In this document: one piece after another, positions 16,667-25,511 of the stretch
Layout: each line of letters begins with the position of its first letter
How positions within the stretch are numbered: position 1 is the stretch's first letter
NCBI GenBank assembly: GCA_937915735.1
Contig: CALGGS010000055.1
Coordinates: forward strand, 23,552 to 87,551
Reading direction: 5' to 3'
Source of the DNA: an uncultured Treponema sp.
GTDB lineage: Bacteria; Spirochaetota; Spirochaetia; Treponematales; Treponemataceae
Length of the DNA: 64,000 bases
Notes under the pieces: generated by a model
Told to the model about the DNA's origin: nothing
What the model saw: the letters and a program-made list of their open reading frames with translations, nothing else
Database searches by the model: none
Program-made: the position numbers and the translations under genes

Positions 16667-16695
16667 TTTCCATTTCAATGTCCCTATGATATAAT
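16667..16695 (+). promoter_or_regulatory. rlmJ promoter, leaderless layout
   Basis: TTTCCA, a 17-bp spacer and TATAAT (16690-16695) sit only 6 bp before the ATG. No SD is present, so the transcript probably starts at or next to the start codon. Confidence 0.55.
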
Positions 16696-16701
16696 TAACT
16701 T

Positions 16702-17640
16702 ATGCTCTCATACATTCACGCCTATCACGCTGGAAATCACGCTGACATTTTAAAGCATCTCACCCTTTCGCTGATTTTGGAACATCTTTGCAAAAAGGAA
16801 AAACCCTTTTGCGTAATCGACACCCACGCTGGAAGTGGACTTTACAACCTTCACGATGAGCGGGCAAAAAAAACTGAGGAAACAAAATCTGGAATTGAGA
16901 AAATAATTGAAAACAAGGGGGCGTTACGGGGGATTTTCCCCCGTAGAGAGGGTAGCGACCAACATCGTGGGAGCGAAGGGGGAGACTTCCCCCTCCCCGA
17001 TTATTTTTCTTTTATTTCGAATTTTTACAATGAAGGGCTTTATCCTGGCTCTCCACTGATTGAAAATCTTTTTTTGCGCCCTGGCGACCAGCAGATTCTT
17101 TGTGAGCTTCACCCTGCTGTCTTTGAAGAGCTTAAAAACTGTTTTTACGAAAGAAAAAAAACTTGCAAAGCCAAAAACATTCCTTTCGTTGAGCCGTCTT
17201 TTCATAAGCGGGACTGCTACGAGTTTTTGGGTGCCGTCACTCCGCCGAAAATAAAGCGCGGCTTGGTTTTAGTTGACCCTTCCTTTGAGGAGGCTGGCGA
17301 TTTTGAGCAATGCGGAAAAGCGCTTGCCGCCGTTCATAAAAAATGGTCTCCTGCGATTTTGGCGCTTTGGTATCCCCTTGTCGCTCACCGTTCCGCCGAA
17401 ATCTCGATGATGAAAGAGAGAATAATTTCCAGCGTGGACTCGATTGAGCCAAAAATTTTAGATGTCCAGCTTGAAGTTAAGCGAAAGGAAGATATGACGG
17501 GTCTTGCCTCTCTTTATGGAAGCGGAATGTTCATCGTAAACTTCCCCTACAAGCTCGACGAAGAGCTGGAGCAAATCCTGCCTGTTTTGAGCGAAACCCT
17601 TGGCGATACGGCGAAAAACTGGAGCGTAGACAAGCTTTAG
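16702..17640 (+). CDS. rlmJ: 23S rRNA m6A2030 methyltransferase RlmJ with repeat-derived insert
   Basis: RlmJ methylates A2030 of 23S rRNA using SAM. The opening SYIHAYHAGNHADILKH and DTHAGSGLY, then YPGSPLI, ELHP and the catalytic block GLVLVDPSFE (DPPY in E. coli, here DPSF) identify it. The protein has 312 residues against about 280 in E. coli. Most of the excess is residues ~72-98, where the frame passes through an ~80-bp G-rich repeat giving a charged, Gly-rich peptide. The insert lies in a loop before FSFISNFYN, so the fold may tolerate it. DPSF in place of DPPY is an unusual change in the methylation motif. Confidence 0.92.
   Translation: MLSYIHAYHAGNHADILKHLTLSLILEHLCKKEKPFCVIDTHAGSGLYNLHDERAKKTEETKSGIEKIIENKGALRGIFPRREGSDQHRGSEGGDFPLPDYFSFISNFYNEGLYPGSPLIENLFLRPGDQQILCELHPAVFEELKNCFYERKKTCKAKNIPFVEPSFHKRDCYEFLGAVTPPKIKRGLVLVDPSFEEAGDFEQCGKALAAVHKKWSPAILALWYPLVAHRSAEISMMKERIISSVDSIEPKILDVQLEVKRKEDMTGLASLYGSGMFIVNFPYKLDEELEQILPVLSETLGDTAKNWSVDKL
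16917..16998 (-). repeat. G-rich dispersed repeat, copy 2, inside rlmJ
   Basis: Read on the minus strand it starts with GGGGGAAGTCTCCCCCT (16993-16977), identical to copy 1 at 4531-4547, followed by a similar pyrimidine block (CGCTACCCTCTCTACG) and a GGGGGATTTTCCCCC-like palindrome. The insertion keeps the rlmJ frame open. Confidence 0.75.
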
Positions 17641-17672
17641 GAGTGAAGAACCAGAAATTCTTTAATACTGGC

Positions 17673-20210
17673 CTAAATAATCAGCTGCAGCATGGTGATG
17701 TCGTCAAATTGCTCGGTATCGCCTGCAAAACGGTCAATTTCCTCCCGAATTGTCTTTAATGTATCGAGGGCTGACAAATTCCTTGTTTTTTGAATTGCCC
17801 GCAAAAGGCGCTCCTCTTCAAAAAGCTCGTTATTTTTGTCCGTAGCTTCCGTTACTCCGTCTGTGTAAACAAAAATCCTGTCGCCCTTTGAAAGGCTTAT
17901 TGTGTGTTCGCTGTATTTCACGCCTTCCATTCCGCCAAGAACAAAGTTTGGCTTAGTCTTTAAATATGAGAAAGTGTCATCGGCTTTTTTGTAGACAATA
18001 GGAGCGCAGTGACCTGCATTTACAAAACGAAGGGTCTTGGTGCTGAAGGTGTAAATTCCAAGCCAGCAGGTGACAAAAAGACCCGCTTCATTTCTTTCGC
18101 AGAGATGAGTGTTCGCCCTGTTAAAAATTTCTGCAGGGCTAAGGCGCAGGAGTGAGTAAAGGTCAAAAAGAACCTTGGATTTTCCCATAAAAAGCGCCGC
18201 GCCGACGCCTTTTCCGGAAACATCGCCTACGACAATCATTAGATTGTCATCATCAAGAAGAAGATAATCATACAAATCTCCACCGACTTCTTTTGCTGGG
18301 CTCATTGATGCGAATAAATCAAAATCCTTTCGTTCTGGAAAGGGAGGATATCCCTGTGGAAGCATATCGCCTTGAATTTTTGCGGCCAAATCAAGCTCAG
18401 CCCCGATTCTCTCTTTTTCTTTGGTAACTCGTGTCAGCTCCTCCATATTTTTATTGACATCTATTTGCATTTGGTGAACTGTGTGTGCAAGGGTTCCGAT
18501 TTCGTCACGGTTTTTTACGGATAAGAGCTTTTCTGAAGGCTCTCCTCCATACGAAGAAAAATGGTCGGCTTCCTTTGTGACAAGCACGATTGGACGGATG
18601 AATTGCTGGTTGAAATAAGTTCCGAAAAGAACGATAAAGGCCACTCCGAAAAGAAGCTCGATTATGACGACATAATTTATGAAGCTGAAACGAGCGTCGA
18701 CATAAGCCTGAATATTTTTTTGAGCTCCTAGAACGGCGACAACCTTTCCGTCCGAATCAAAAACCGGAACCATCGCCGTAATATGAGAGCCGCTCCTCGT
18801 CTTCATTGTGTGACGGACAATTGATTCTTTATTTTCATAGATTTTTTTTGCAGAAGTGTTGTAGTCGCTTTCAATGTAGTCTTCCTCGTAGCCGAGAGGA
18901 AATTCAGTCCATTTTCCGCCATTTTTTACCGGATTGTAAATATATGTGATGTGAACATAATCAGGAGCTTTAACGGACGAGACATAAAGCATATTAAGGT
19001 CAAATTTATCGACAAAATCCTGCAAGATTCTTGAAATTCCGTCATATTTTTCGTCTTTTGCTTTAGTTTCAAGATATTTTTGAAAATCATCGCCATTAAG
19101 GCATTCCCTCGCAGCCTCCGCAATGGAGAGAATGTTTGAGTCATATTCAGCCTTAAATTCCCGTGAAAAAGATTTTGCTCCTGCTATGGAAATTACAGTG
19201 CAAAGAATAAAACCGAAAATGATAATAAGTGAGAGAATTTTTTTTGTGATGACAGGAAGTCTTTTTTGAGGGATTGAGTCATCCCAGCGAGAATAAATAT
19301 TTGCAAGAAGCGCACCGGAAATATTGTGCCACACTGAAAAAACAGCACCCGGAACCGTCGCCATTGAAAGATTTGGAAAAGAAGTAAGAGCAAGGCTCGT
19401 GGCAAGCCCTGAGTTCTGCATGCCGATTTCGACTGAAAGTGCCTTGATTTTTTCAGTCTTCAGGTTAAGGATTTTTCCAAGCGCAAAGCCTAAAAGATAG
19501 CCCAGGAGGTTGTGAAGAATAACGACCATAAAAACGATTGCGGCTGTGGAAAGAATTTTTGAAGCATTATGAGAGACTACAGTCGAAACAATGAGGCAAA
19601 TTGCCATTACAGAAACAAGAGGCAAAAAAGAAAGCATTCGTGAGGTAATTTTTGAAAAGAATTTGTTGATTAAAAAGCCCAGCCCGACAGGAAGAATAAC
19701 GATTTTGACGATGGAAAGGAAAATTGCAAAAATATCAACCTGAACGGAAGTCCTGAGAAGAAGATATGTGAGGGCTGGAGTCAAGACAGGAGAAAGCAAT
19801 GTGTTTACGCTAGTCATTCCCACTGAGAGGGCAAGGTCTCCCTTTGAAAGATATGTAATCACATTGCTTGAAGTTCCTCCGGGACAAGTTCCGACAAGGA
19901 CGACACCACAAGCCAAGGCCGGCTCTAAAGAAAAAAGCTTGCACAAAAGAAAAGCCAGTAGCGGCATGATGGTAAATTGCGCAATACAGCCTGTAATAAT
20001 CTCTTTAGGCCTTTTAAAAACAAGGGCAAAATCAGAAAGGCGGAGTGTAAGCCCCATTCCGAACATAACTGCCATTAGAAGGTAGTTTACGCTTGAAGTC
20101 GGAATCCAAAGGCCGGATTTTGGCAAAAATAAAGCCAGGGCCGCAACTATAAGCACGATAACCGCCATAAATTTTCCGATAAAATTACTGATTTTTTCTA
20201 GTAGCTTCAT
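17673..20210 (-). CDS. Bile-acid:sodium symporter-like transporter fused to sensor and PP2C (SpoIIE) phosphatase
   Basis: Three proteins are joined in 845 residues. Residues ~10-310 are a BASS-family transporter with ~9-10 helices and the family marks CPGGTSSNVITYLSKGD and EIGMQNSGLATSLA. A helix at ~330-350 leads to an extracytoplasmic, dCache-like region (~355-520), another helix (~525-550) and a HAMP-like linker with coiled coil (NRDEIGTL, ~590). Residues ~640-845 form a PP2C/SpoIIE phosphatase with its metal-binding Asp residues in GGDLYDY, GDVSGKGVGAALFM, YTDGVTEA and FDDITML. The likely role is serine/threonine dephosphorylation, as in RsbU-type control of an anti-sigma antagonist, gated by a ligand or transport. 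Both ends look intact. GGAG precedes the start. Substrate unknown. Confidence 0.88.
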   Translation of the reverse strand: MKLLEKISNFIGKFMAVIVLIVAALALFLPKSGLWIPTSSVNYLLMAVMFGMGLTLRLSDFALVFKRPKEIITGCIAQFTIMPLLAFLLCKLFSLEPALACGVVLVGTCPGGTSSNVITYLSKGDLALSVGMTSVNTLLSPVLTPALTYLLLRTSVQVDIFAIFLSIVKIVILPVGLGFLINKFFSKITSRMLSFLPLVSVMAICLIVSTVVSHNASKILSTAAIVFMVVILHNLLGYLLGFALGKILNLKTEKIKALSVEIGMQNSGLATSLALTSFPNLSMATVPGAVFSVWHNISGALLANIYSRWDDSIPQKRLPVITKKILSLIIIFGFILCTVISIAGAKSFSREFKAEYDSNILSIAEAARECLNGDDFQKYLETKAKDEKYDGISRILQDFVDKFDLNMLYVSSVKAPDYVHITYIYNPVKNGGKWTEFPLGYEEDYIESDYNTSAKKIYENKESIVRHTMKTRSGSHITAMVPVFDSDGKVVAVLGAQKNIQAYVDARFSFINYVVIIELLFGVAFIVLFGTYFNQQFIRPIVLVTKEADHFSSYGGEPSEKLLSVKNRDEIGTLAHTVHQMQIDVNKNMEELTRVTKEKERIGAELDLAAKIQGDMLPQGYPPFPERKDFDLFASMSPAKEVGGDLYDYLLLDDDNLMIVVGDVSGKGVGAALFMGKSKVLFDLYSLLRLSPAEIFNRANTHLCERNEAGLFVTCWLGIYTFSTKTLRFVNAGHCAPIVYKKADDTFSYLKTKPNFVLGGMEGVKYSEHTISLSKGDRIFVYTDGVTEATDKNNELFEEERLLRAIQKTRNLSALDTLKTIREEIDRFAGDTEQFDDITMLQLII

Positions 20211-20243
20211 TTTTTACTCCATAGTTTCACAGAACCCTTTTGG

Positions 20244-21566
20244 TTAATAGTCAAATTCTCTCCGTCGCTGTTCCTTATCGTTTTGATAGATTATTTCTGT
20301 TTTTCTTAAACCGTCCTCGTAGAAAACCTCGACTGAAAAACCATCCTCGAAATAAAGCCTTTCCGAATAATTGCCGGAAGTTGAAAATTTTCTTTCCAGA
20401 TGAAGCTCATCATTTTCGTAGAATTTAAGGTTTGGCGGAAGTTTGTTTTCATCAGTTACAGCTGAATAGTCAAAAATGTTTTTTGTCTTTCTTTCTTCCG
20501 TAAGATATCGCCCCATAAGATTTTTTTTGTAGTTCCAGAATATGACTTCTTCCTCGTAAAGCCTGCCTTTTTCATCATAGGCTTTGACCCTTTTTATGTC
20601 ATCAAGGAGAAGCGTTTCTTTGCCTTGACTCTCATCCCCGTTTTTCTTTTTCTGTGTTTTTACATCCCTCTCTTCATAATGACTTTCAAGGCTCAAAACA
20701 TTAAGGCCTTTTTCGTTAAAATGCCGCTCAACTCTTTTTTTGGCGTTAAAATCCTGCTCAACTGATTTTTCAAGAATGTTTGAGTCTGAGTAATAATCAT
20801 ATTCCGTCAGATTTACAAGGCTCATATTTTTTGCGGATGCGGCCAATTTATACTGCTCGGTCCTTACAAGGCGATACAGAAAATCAAAATTCTTTCGGAT
20901 TAGCTTGTCACCGTAAAAATTCACAAGTATGGTGTTATCGCCCTCATTCCAGACCGTAAACTGCTCTCCATCGTACAGGAATCTTCTTAGAGAGCCGTCA
21001 TTTTTTGCGTAGGTGAATTCCTTTGGGGCATCGCTGACTTCCTCACCTTCAGTCTCAAGCCCACGGCTGTCGCCTTTTTCAAGAATTTCAAGCAATTTTT
21101 CTCCGTCAATCATTCCATAGTCTACAGATTGAGAAGGGCTGCGCACGAAGCCTTCTGGAACATAAAGGCCTAAGATGACCTGATCAACCCAGTCAAAGCT
21201 TTTTTCCCCCTCCTCTTCCTCGAAATCTGAGTAGTCCTCGCTTACAGAATATAAGTCCTCATCGCAAAATGTAGAGTCAATAATGCCGGTTTTTTCGGTA
21301 TAATAAAATTCACAGAGATAAACAAATCTTTTTGCAGAGCTGTCGAATTTGTGCCGTGAAAAAAGCCGTGTGCCAACCTTAGAGATTTTTGAAAGGGCGA
21401 CACTTTCAGGCAAGGGTGAATGTCCTGTTATGTTGTAGCGGTTCACCTCAAAAGCAAGCTCCCGCAGGTAAGAAAGGGCTTTTTCCTGAGAAAACAAGTC
21501 CTGAGTCATAAAAACAAAGAGAAAAAGGAAGGCTGTAAAAGAAAATCTCAAGGCTTTTTTCGACAT
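20244..21566 (-). CDS. Secreted unknown protein
   Basis: The 440 residues start with a signal peptide (MSKKALRFSFTAFLFLFVF, cleavage near LFSQ). The first part is helical (YLRELAFEVNRYN). The rest is beta-rich with repeated charged hairpins such as YDEKGRLYEEEVIFW, FNEKGLNVLSL and YFEDGFSVEVFYEDGLRKTEI, which resemble the short repeats of MORN-2 or YD-like proteins. I assign no function. It has a strong promoter placed right at the ATG, so the mRNA is probably leaderless. It lies 33 bp upstream of the fused transporter/phosphatase on the same strand, so the two could be expressed together. Confidence 0.6.
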   Translation of the reverse strand: MSKKALRFSFTAFLFLFVFMTQDLFSQEKALSYLRELAFEVNRYNITGHSPLPESVALSKISKVGTRLFSRHKFDSSAKRFVYLCEFYYTEKTGIIDSTFCDEDLYSVSEDYSDFEEEEGEKSFDWVDQVILGLYVPEGFVRSPSQSVDYGMIDGEKLLEILEKGDSRGLETEGEEVSDAPKEFTYAKNDGSLRRFLYDGEQFTVWNEGDNTILVNFYGDKLIRKNFDFLYRLVRTEQYKLAASAKNMSLVNLTEYDYYSDSNILEKSVEQDFNAKKRVERHFNEKGLNVLSLESHYEERDVKTQKKKNGDESQGKETLLLDDIKRVKAYDEKGRLYEEEVIFWNYKKNLMGRYLTEERKTKNIFDYSAVTDENKLPPNLKFYENDELHLERKFSTSGNYSERLYFEDGFSVEVFYEDGLRKTEIIYQNDKEQRRREFDY

Positions 21567-21573
21567 TTATTTG

Positions 21574-21602
21574 ATTATAATGATTCAAGTTGTAAAAGTC
21601 AA
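21574..21602 (-). promoter_or_regulatory. Strong leaderless-type promoter
   Basis: On the minus strand TTGACT (21602-21597), a 17-bp spacer and a perfect TATAAT (21579-21574) end 7 bp before the ATG at 21566. This is the best example of the layout in the window. Confidence 0.75.
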
Positions 21603-21684
21603 AAAGTCAGCAAGGGACTGTAAAAACGGAAAATGAGTTTCCGAAAAAAATTTAATTTTTTTTCAAAATTTTTGTTTCAAACTA

Positions 21685-21713
21685 TTGACTTTTTTTTTAA
21701 AGAGGTATATAGT
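21685..21713 (+). promoter_or_regulatory. tRNA-Phe promoter
   Basis: TTGACT (21685-21690), 17 bp, TATAGT (21708-21713), 16 bp before the mature 5' end. Confidence 0.8.
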
Positions 21714-21729
21714 CTTATACATCAACAAC

Positions 21730-21802
21730 GCCGGTGTAGCTCAGTTGGTAGAGCAGCAGACTGAAAATCTGCGTGTCGTTGGTCCGATTCCAACCGCTGG
21801 CA
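21730..21802 (+). tRNA. tRNA-Phe (GAA)
   Basis: The 73-nt cloverleaf is complete: acceptor GCCGGTG pairs with CGCTGGC, the anticodon loop CTGAAAA carries GAA, and the T arm has the usual TTC-like loop (GGTCCGATTCC). A is the discriminator base and CCA is not encoded. Confidence 0.95.
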
Positions 21803-21806
21803 CTTA

Positions 21807-21839
21807 AAAAGCACTTGAGTCATTCAGGTGCTTTTTTTT
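21807..21839 (+). terminator. Terminator after tRNA-Phe
   Basis: AAAAGCACTTGA pairs with TCAGGTGCTTTT (one G-T wobble) around a 5-base loop, followed by a T run. Confidence 0.88.
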
Positions 21840-21844
21840 ATTTC

Positions 21845-21873
21845 TTGCAAAAAATCTACTTCTACTTTACAAT
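21845..21873 (+). promoter_or_regulatory. rsgA promoter, leaderless layout
   Basis: TTGCAA (21845-21850), 17 bp and TACAAT (21868-21873) end 8 bp before the ATG at 21882. No SD is present. Confidence 0.5.
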
Positions 21874-21881
21874 CTATATAT

Positions 21882-22871
21882 ATGACTCAACTAGAAGGCA
21901 CTGTTTTAAGTGGAACTAATAATATTTTTGAAATCGAATGTGACGACAAGAACGACGATGATGTAAACATAATACGCTCCTGCTCATTTAAAAGCAAAAG
22001 ACTTAAGCTTACCGAAAAATTTTACAATCCTTTGGCCCCCGGTGACAGGGTTTTAATCGAAATCGAAAATTCAGAAGACGAAAAGGGACAGATTTTATCA
22101 CTTATTCCCAGAAAAAACGCATTTATACGCTGGAATGTAAAGGGGCGGGCACCTCAGCTTCTGGCAGCAAATCTGGACTACATAATTTTGGTCACAACTC
22201 CCGCTGAACCAGAATTCCGCCCTCGCTTTATCGACAGGGAGCTTATACAGGCTGAATATCAGAATTTAACTCCGATTATTCTCGTAAACAAATACGACCT
22301 TCCTGAGTCTCAGGATGCAGACTTTCAGAACAGGCTCGCGATTTGGGAGGAGCTGGGCTACAAAGTTCTTCGTATTTCCGCAAAAAGTGGCGAAGGCCTG
22401 CCAGAGCTGGCGCAGCTTATAACCGGAAGGCTCAGCGCATTGGTCGGTCAGTCTGGAGTCGGTAAATCCTCGCTCGTAAATGTGCTTGACAACACCTGCG
22501 TGCTGAAAACGGGAAGTCTCAGTAAAAAATACGGCAAGGGCTCCCATACGACTACGAAAGGCACTTTAATGCATATACATCTGAACGAATCAATCGTCGG
22601 TGGCGTTCAGAATGTTTTTGCCTCAATCATCGACACTCCGGGTGTCCGTCGATTTGTTTTAAACGACATCGCTTCAGAGGATTTGGCGCTTTATTTCAGG
22701 GAATTTGAGCCTTTAATTGGAAAATGCAAATTCGGAACAAGGTGTAAGCATGAAGCAGAGCCAGGCTGTAAAATCTTAGAAGCCGTTCAGAACGGAACGA
22801 TTAGTGAAGAACGCTTTGAAAGCTGGAAAAGAATAAAAGAAGAGATAAAAACAGGAAGCTGGGAAGATTAA
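21882..22871 (+). CDS. rsgA: Ribosome small subunit-dependent GTPase A
   Basis: RsgA helps late 30S subunit maturation and uses circularly permuted GTPase motifs, visible in the expected order: NKYDL (G4), SAKSGEGL (G5), GQSGVGKSS (G1/Walker A), the TTTKGT segment (G2) and DTPGVR (G3). An N-terminal OB-fold (residues ~1-85) and a C-terminal zinc knuckle (CKFGTRCKHEAEPGC) complete it. I place the start at 21882 (MTQLEG); the longer frame from 21828 starts inside the tRNA terminator and is unlikely. The resulting 329 residues fit the family. The -10 sits 8 bp upstream. Confidence 0.94.
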   Translation: MTQLEGTVLSGTNNIFEIECDDKNDDDVNIIRSCSFKSKRLKLTEKFYNPLAPGDRVLIEIENSEDEKGQILSLIPRKNAFIRWNVKGRAPQLLAANLDYIILVTTPAEPEFRPRFIDRELIQAEYQNLTPIILVNKYDLPESQDADFQNRLAIWEELGYKVLRISAKSGEGLPELAQLITGRLSALVGQSGVGKSSLVNVLDNTCVLKTGSLSKKYGKGSHTTTKGTLMHIHLNESIVGGVQNVFASIIDTPGVRRFVLNDIASEDLALYFREFEPLIGKCKFGTRCKHEAEPGCKILEAVQNGTISEERFESWKRIKEEIKTGSWED

Positions 22872-22886
22872 ATTTAAAATCTTCCC
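22861..22886. terminator. Possible terminator hairpin between rsgA and tyrS
   Basis: GGGAAGATT pairs perfectly with AATCTTCCC across an 8-base A/T loop that begins at the rsgA stop codon. No strong T run follows on either strand, so it may act as a 3' stabiliser instead. Confidence 0.4.
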
Positions 22887-22906
22887 TACCCCTTCCTTGA
22901 TTTTTA

Positions 22907-24151
22907 TTATTTAAATACAATTCGCGAGAATTTTTTCTTTCCAGCTCGGAGGACCAATTCTCCGTCACCGTCAAGATTCTCCTGACAAACCTTCATTGTC
23001 GGGTCTGTGAGAGCTTTTCCGTTGAGAGAAGCGCCGTTACCCTGAATCAGTCTGCGGGCATCTCCATTTGAGGCACATAAGCCTGCCTTTACGAAAAGAG
23101 AAAGGACTCCGATTCCCGCGTCAAGCTCTGCTTTAGAAAGCTCAAGGGTCGGCATCTGGGTTTTGTCGCCCTCACCGCTGAAAGCCGCCTTCGCCCCGGC
23201 CAGTGCCGAATCTGCCTTTTCCTTTCCGTGGATTTCCTTGGTGACTTCGTAAGCCAGCCTCTCTTTTGCGGCATTGATGTCGCCTGCACAAATAGACTTA
23301 ATCTCGTCAATTTCGAGGAAAGTGAAGAGCTTGAAGAATTTCTCAACATCAGGGTCAGCCACATTTCGCCAGTACTGGAAAAAGTCATAGACGCTGGTGA
23401 GGGATTCGTCAAGGAAGATGGCGCCTTTTTCTGTCTTGCCCATCTTTTTTCCGTCGCTTCGGGTGATTAGCGGGAATGTAAGTCCGTAAACCGTATGCTC
23501 CTCGTTCAGCTCTTCCGTGCCGCCCAGTTTTCGCCGGATTAAGTCAACGCCCGCGGTGATGTTGCCCCACTGGTCGTCTCCGCCAATCTGCAGCTTTACA
23601 TTGTACCGCTCATGAAGGCGTAAAAAGTCGAAGCTCTGCAAAAGCTGGTAGTTGAACTCGATGAAAGAAAGCCCCCGCTCCAGCCGCTGTTTGTAAGCCT
23701 CGAAGGAGAGCATTTTGTTTACGCTAAAGCATGAGCCGATGTCACGCAAAAAGTCGATGTAGTTGAGGTCGGCAAGCCAGTCCTTGTTGTTGGCAGAAAA
23801 AGCCGTCTTGTTGTCAAAGCCGATGAATTTATCCAGCTGAGCCTTGATAGTCTCTACATTCTGGTCAATCTGCTCGTAGGAAATCATCTTTCGCATTTCG
23901 GTTTTGCCGGAAGGGTCTCCGATTCGGGCAGTTCCGCCGCCAATCAAAGCGATTCCGATATGTCCTGCTTTTACGAGATGTTTAAGCGCAAAAAACGGAA
24001 CCATGTGGCCGATATGAAGGCTGGGGCCTGTAGGGTCACAACCGACATAAAAAGCGACTGGGCCTTTGTCCATTAAGTCAGAAAGACCTTTTTCGTCAGT
24101 GCACTGTGCAAAAAAGCCGCGTGCTTTAAGAGTTTCAAGAGCTTTGTTCAT
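22907..24151 (-). CDS. tyrS: Tyrosyl-tRNA synthetase
   Basis: TyrS charges tRNA-Tyr. HIGH is seen in PSLHIGHMVPF and the KMSKS loop in its Tyr-specific form KKMGKTEKGAIFL; QIGGDDQWGNI is the tyrosine-site block. A C-terminal S4-type RNA-binding domain ends the 414 residues (LIQGNGASLNGKALTD). The ATG at 24151 is preceded by AAGGAAA. I see no T-box leader: the ~35-base leader predicted by its promoter is too short. Confidence 0.97.
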   Translation of the reverse strand: MNKALETLKARGFFAQCTDEKGLSDLMDKGPVAFYVGCDPTGPSLHIGHMVPFFALKHLVKAGHIGIALIGGGTARIGDPSGKTEMRKMISYEQIDQNVETIKAQLDKFIGFDNKTAFSANNKDWLADLNYIDFLRDIGSCFSVNKMLSFEAYKQRLERGLSFIEFNYQLLQSFDFLRLHERYNVKLQIGGDDQWGNITAGVDLIRRKLGGTEELNEEHTVYGLTFPLITRSDGKKMGKTEKGAIFLDESLTSVYDFFQYWRNVADPDVEKFFKLFTFLEIDEIKSICAGDINAAKERLAYEVTKEIHGKEKADSALAGAKAAFSGEGDKTQMPTLELSKAELDAGIGVLSLFVKAGLCASNGDARRLIQGNGASLNGKALTDPTMKVCQENLDGDGELVLRAGKKKFSRIVFK

Positions 24152-24181
24152 TTTTTATATTTCCTTTTAAAAATATGAGAA

Positions 24182-24210
24182 AGTATATCTAAAATTTTGA
24201 GAAGATTCAA
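24182..24210 (-). promoter_or_regulatory. tyrS promoter
   Basis: TTGAAT (24210-24205), 17 bp and TATACT (24187-24182) on the minus strand, ~30 bp upstream of the ATG. Confidence 0.7.
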
Positions 24211-24236
24211 TTGAAATTGTGTCTTACAAATTGCTA

Positions 24237-25403
24237 TTACTTTCCGACTTCTTCTGTCTGACCGAATTCACAGATTGAGTCGTAGATGTTAGCATGCTCG
24301 AGAAGCTCAAGGTTTTTCCGAACTTTTTTGTAGATTCTGATTTCGCCGCTGCCTGTTCCGCCCAAAATTTTCAGCAACTTTCTTTTTCCCTCAGACATTT
24401 CATAATCGCGGACGAACATTTCTTTTCCTTTGCAGTAGACATCAATATCGATTACGAATTTGCCCTTGTGAACGCTTACGCTCCAATGAACTTTTTCGCC
24501 CTCGATGTGGTCCGTAATCTGAGAGCAGTCGTGAATTATCATATCTTTTTTGAAGATTTTTTTGTTCTCGACGCAGTATTCTTCCCCTTCAATGTTAATA
24601 AAAGCACAAAGCTTGCCGCCAAACTCCCCTTCTAGAGAAAAGCTTGAATTCAGCATAGGTTTTCCTGAAATTATGCTCGTCATTTTTGAGGAAGAAAGAT
24701 GAAAATACGGGGAATTTAACTTTTCGCCCCAGGATTTGTCGATATAACCATTTGAAGACTTTGGAAGGACTACGAATTCCTCGCCGTCAAGGCTTACGCT
24801 GCCTGAAAAAAGAGTTTTTGAGCCAATGGGTGTCCAAAGGTAGTTTTTTCGGCTGTAAAGAGGCTCACATTCAATCTCTCGCTCAAATTTCAGGTCCCAG
24901 GACATGCTTCCTGCGCTGCACAAAAGCTCAGGCCTGATTCTTAAATCTTGATGAGTGACAGAAACTGAGCCTGAAAGGGCTTTCAGACCAAAAAGACAGT
25001 CTCCGATTTTAAATGTTTCCGTATTTTTTGTGTAAGAAAGCAATGAAGAGGCATAGAATTTGTTCATGTGCTTTCCGCCAAGCCCGAAAACTCCGGTTTT
25101 TACCAAAACATAAGAGGGAATGACCTCAAGCTCATCGTTTGCATGAGTCGCAGATTCTGTTCCCGCCAGGGCATATTGTAAATCTGCCTCTGAATAAGCA
25201 AGCCTTGATTTTTGGCTTATGACGGCTTTTTTAGGAGAAACTGCGGGATTTACCATATACATTTCGATAAAGAATTTTTTTTCTTGGCCTGTCGATTTGT
25301 TTAAGGCCGTAAAAACATATCGCCAGCGCTCAAAGCCTGTCAGCCGAAGCTTGCCTTTTAGAATATATTGATCGTATCGCTTACTAACCTTTGAATTTGC
25401 CAT
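24237..25403 (-). CDS. Tocopherol-cyclase/CrtC-like lipocalin-fold protein
   Basis: With the start at 25403 (MANSKVSKRYDQ) the protein has 388 residues and no signal peptide. The pattern LTGFERWRYVF near the start, and later SNGYIDKSWGEKL followed by a tract of beta strands (GGKLCAFINIEGEEYCV), resembles the tocopherol cyclase/carotenoid hydratase group (double lipocalin-like beta folds), in which a GYxxxxWG motif is typical. In bacteria without tocopherol the substrate is unknown, so only the fold class is suggested. The frame also opens at 25433, but no SD supports that. It follows the M16C/small-protein genes on the same strand. Confidence 0.55.
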   Translation of the reverse strand: MANSKVSKRYDQYILKGKLRLTGFERWRYVFTALNKSTGQEKKFFIEMYMVNPAVSPKKAVISQKSRLAYSEADLQYALAGTESATHANDELEVIPSYVLVKTGVFGLGGKHMNKFYASSLLSYTKNTETFKIGDCLFGLKALSGSVSVTHQDLRIRPELLCSAGSMSWDLKFEREIECEPLYSRKNYLWTPIGSKTLFSGSVSLDGEEFVVLPKSSNGYIDKSWGEKLNSPYFHLSSSKMTSIISGKPMLNSSFSLEGEFGGKLCAFINIEGEEYCVENKKIFKKDMIIHDCSQITDHIEGEKVHWSVSVHKGKFVIDIDVYCKGKEMFVRDYEMSEGKRKLLKILGGTGSGEIRIYKKVRKNLELLEHANIYDSICEFGQTEEVGK

Positions 25404-25511
25404 AATTTGCCCACCAAAGAAAATCAAAAACAATTTCCTTCTTTATTTTTCGGATTATTTAAAGAAAACTTTAGGAAATGAGAGAAACGAGCGATGGGCT
25501 CTTTAATAATT

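Noticed and set aside
16916..17005. Frameshift in rlmJ
   Set aside because: The frame stays open through the G-rich insert and conserved RlmJ blocks continue on both sides, so it is an in-frame insertion.
21828..21881. Longer rsgA start (MLFFISCKK)
   Set aside because: The ATG lies in the tRNA terminator stem and the promoter is downstream of it.
24152..24236. T-box leader ahead of tyrS
   Set aside because: The promoter sits ~30 bp from the ATG, too close for a T-box, and no specifier stem or T-box sequence is seen.
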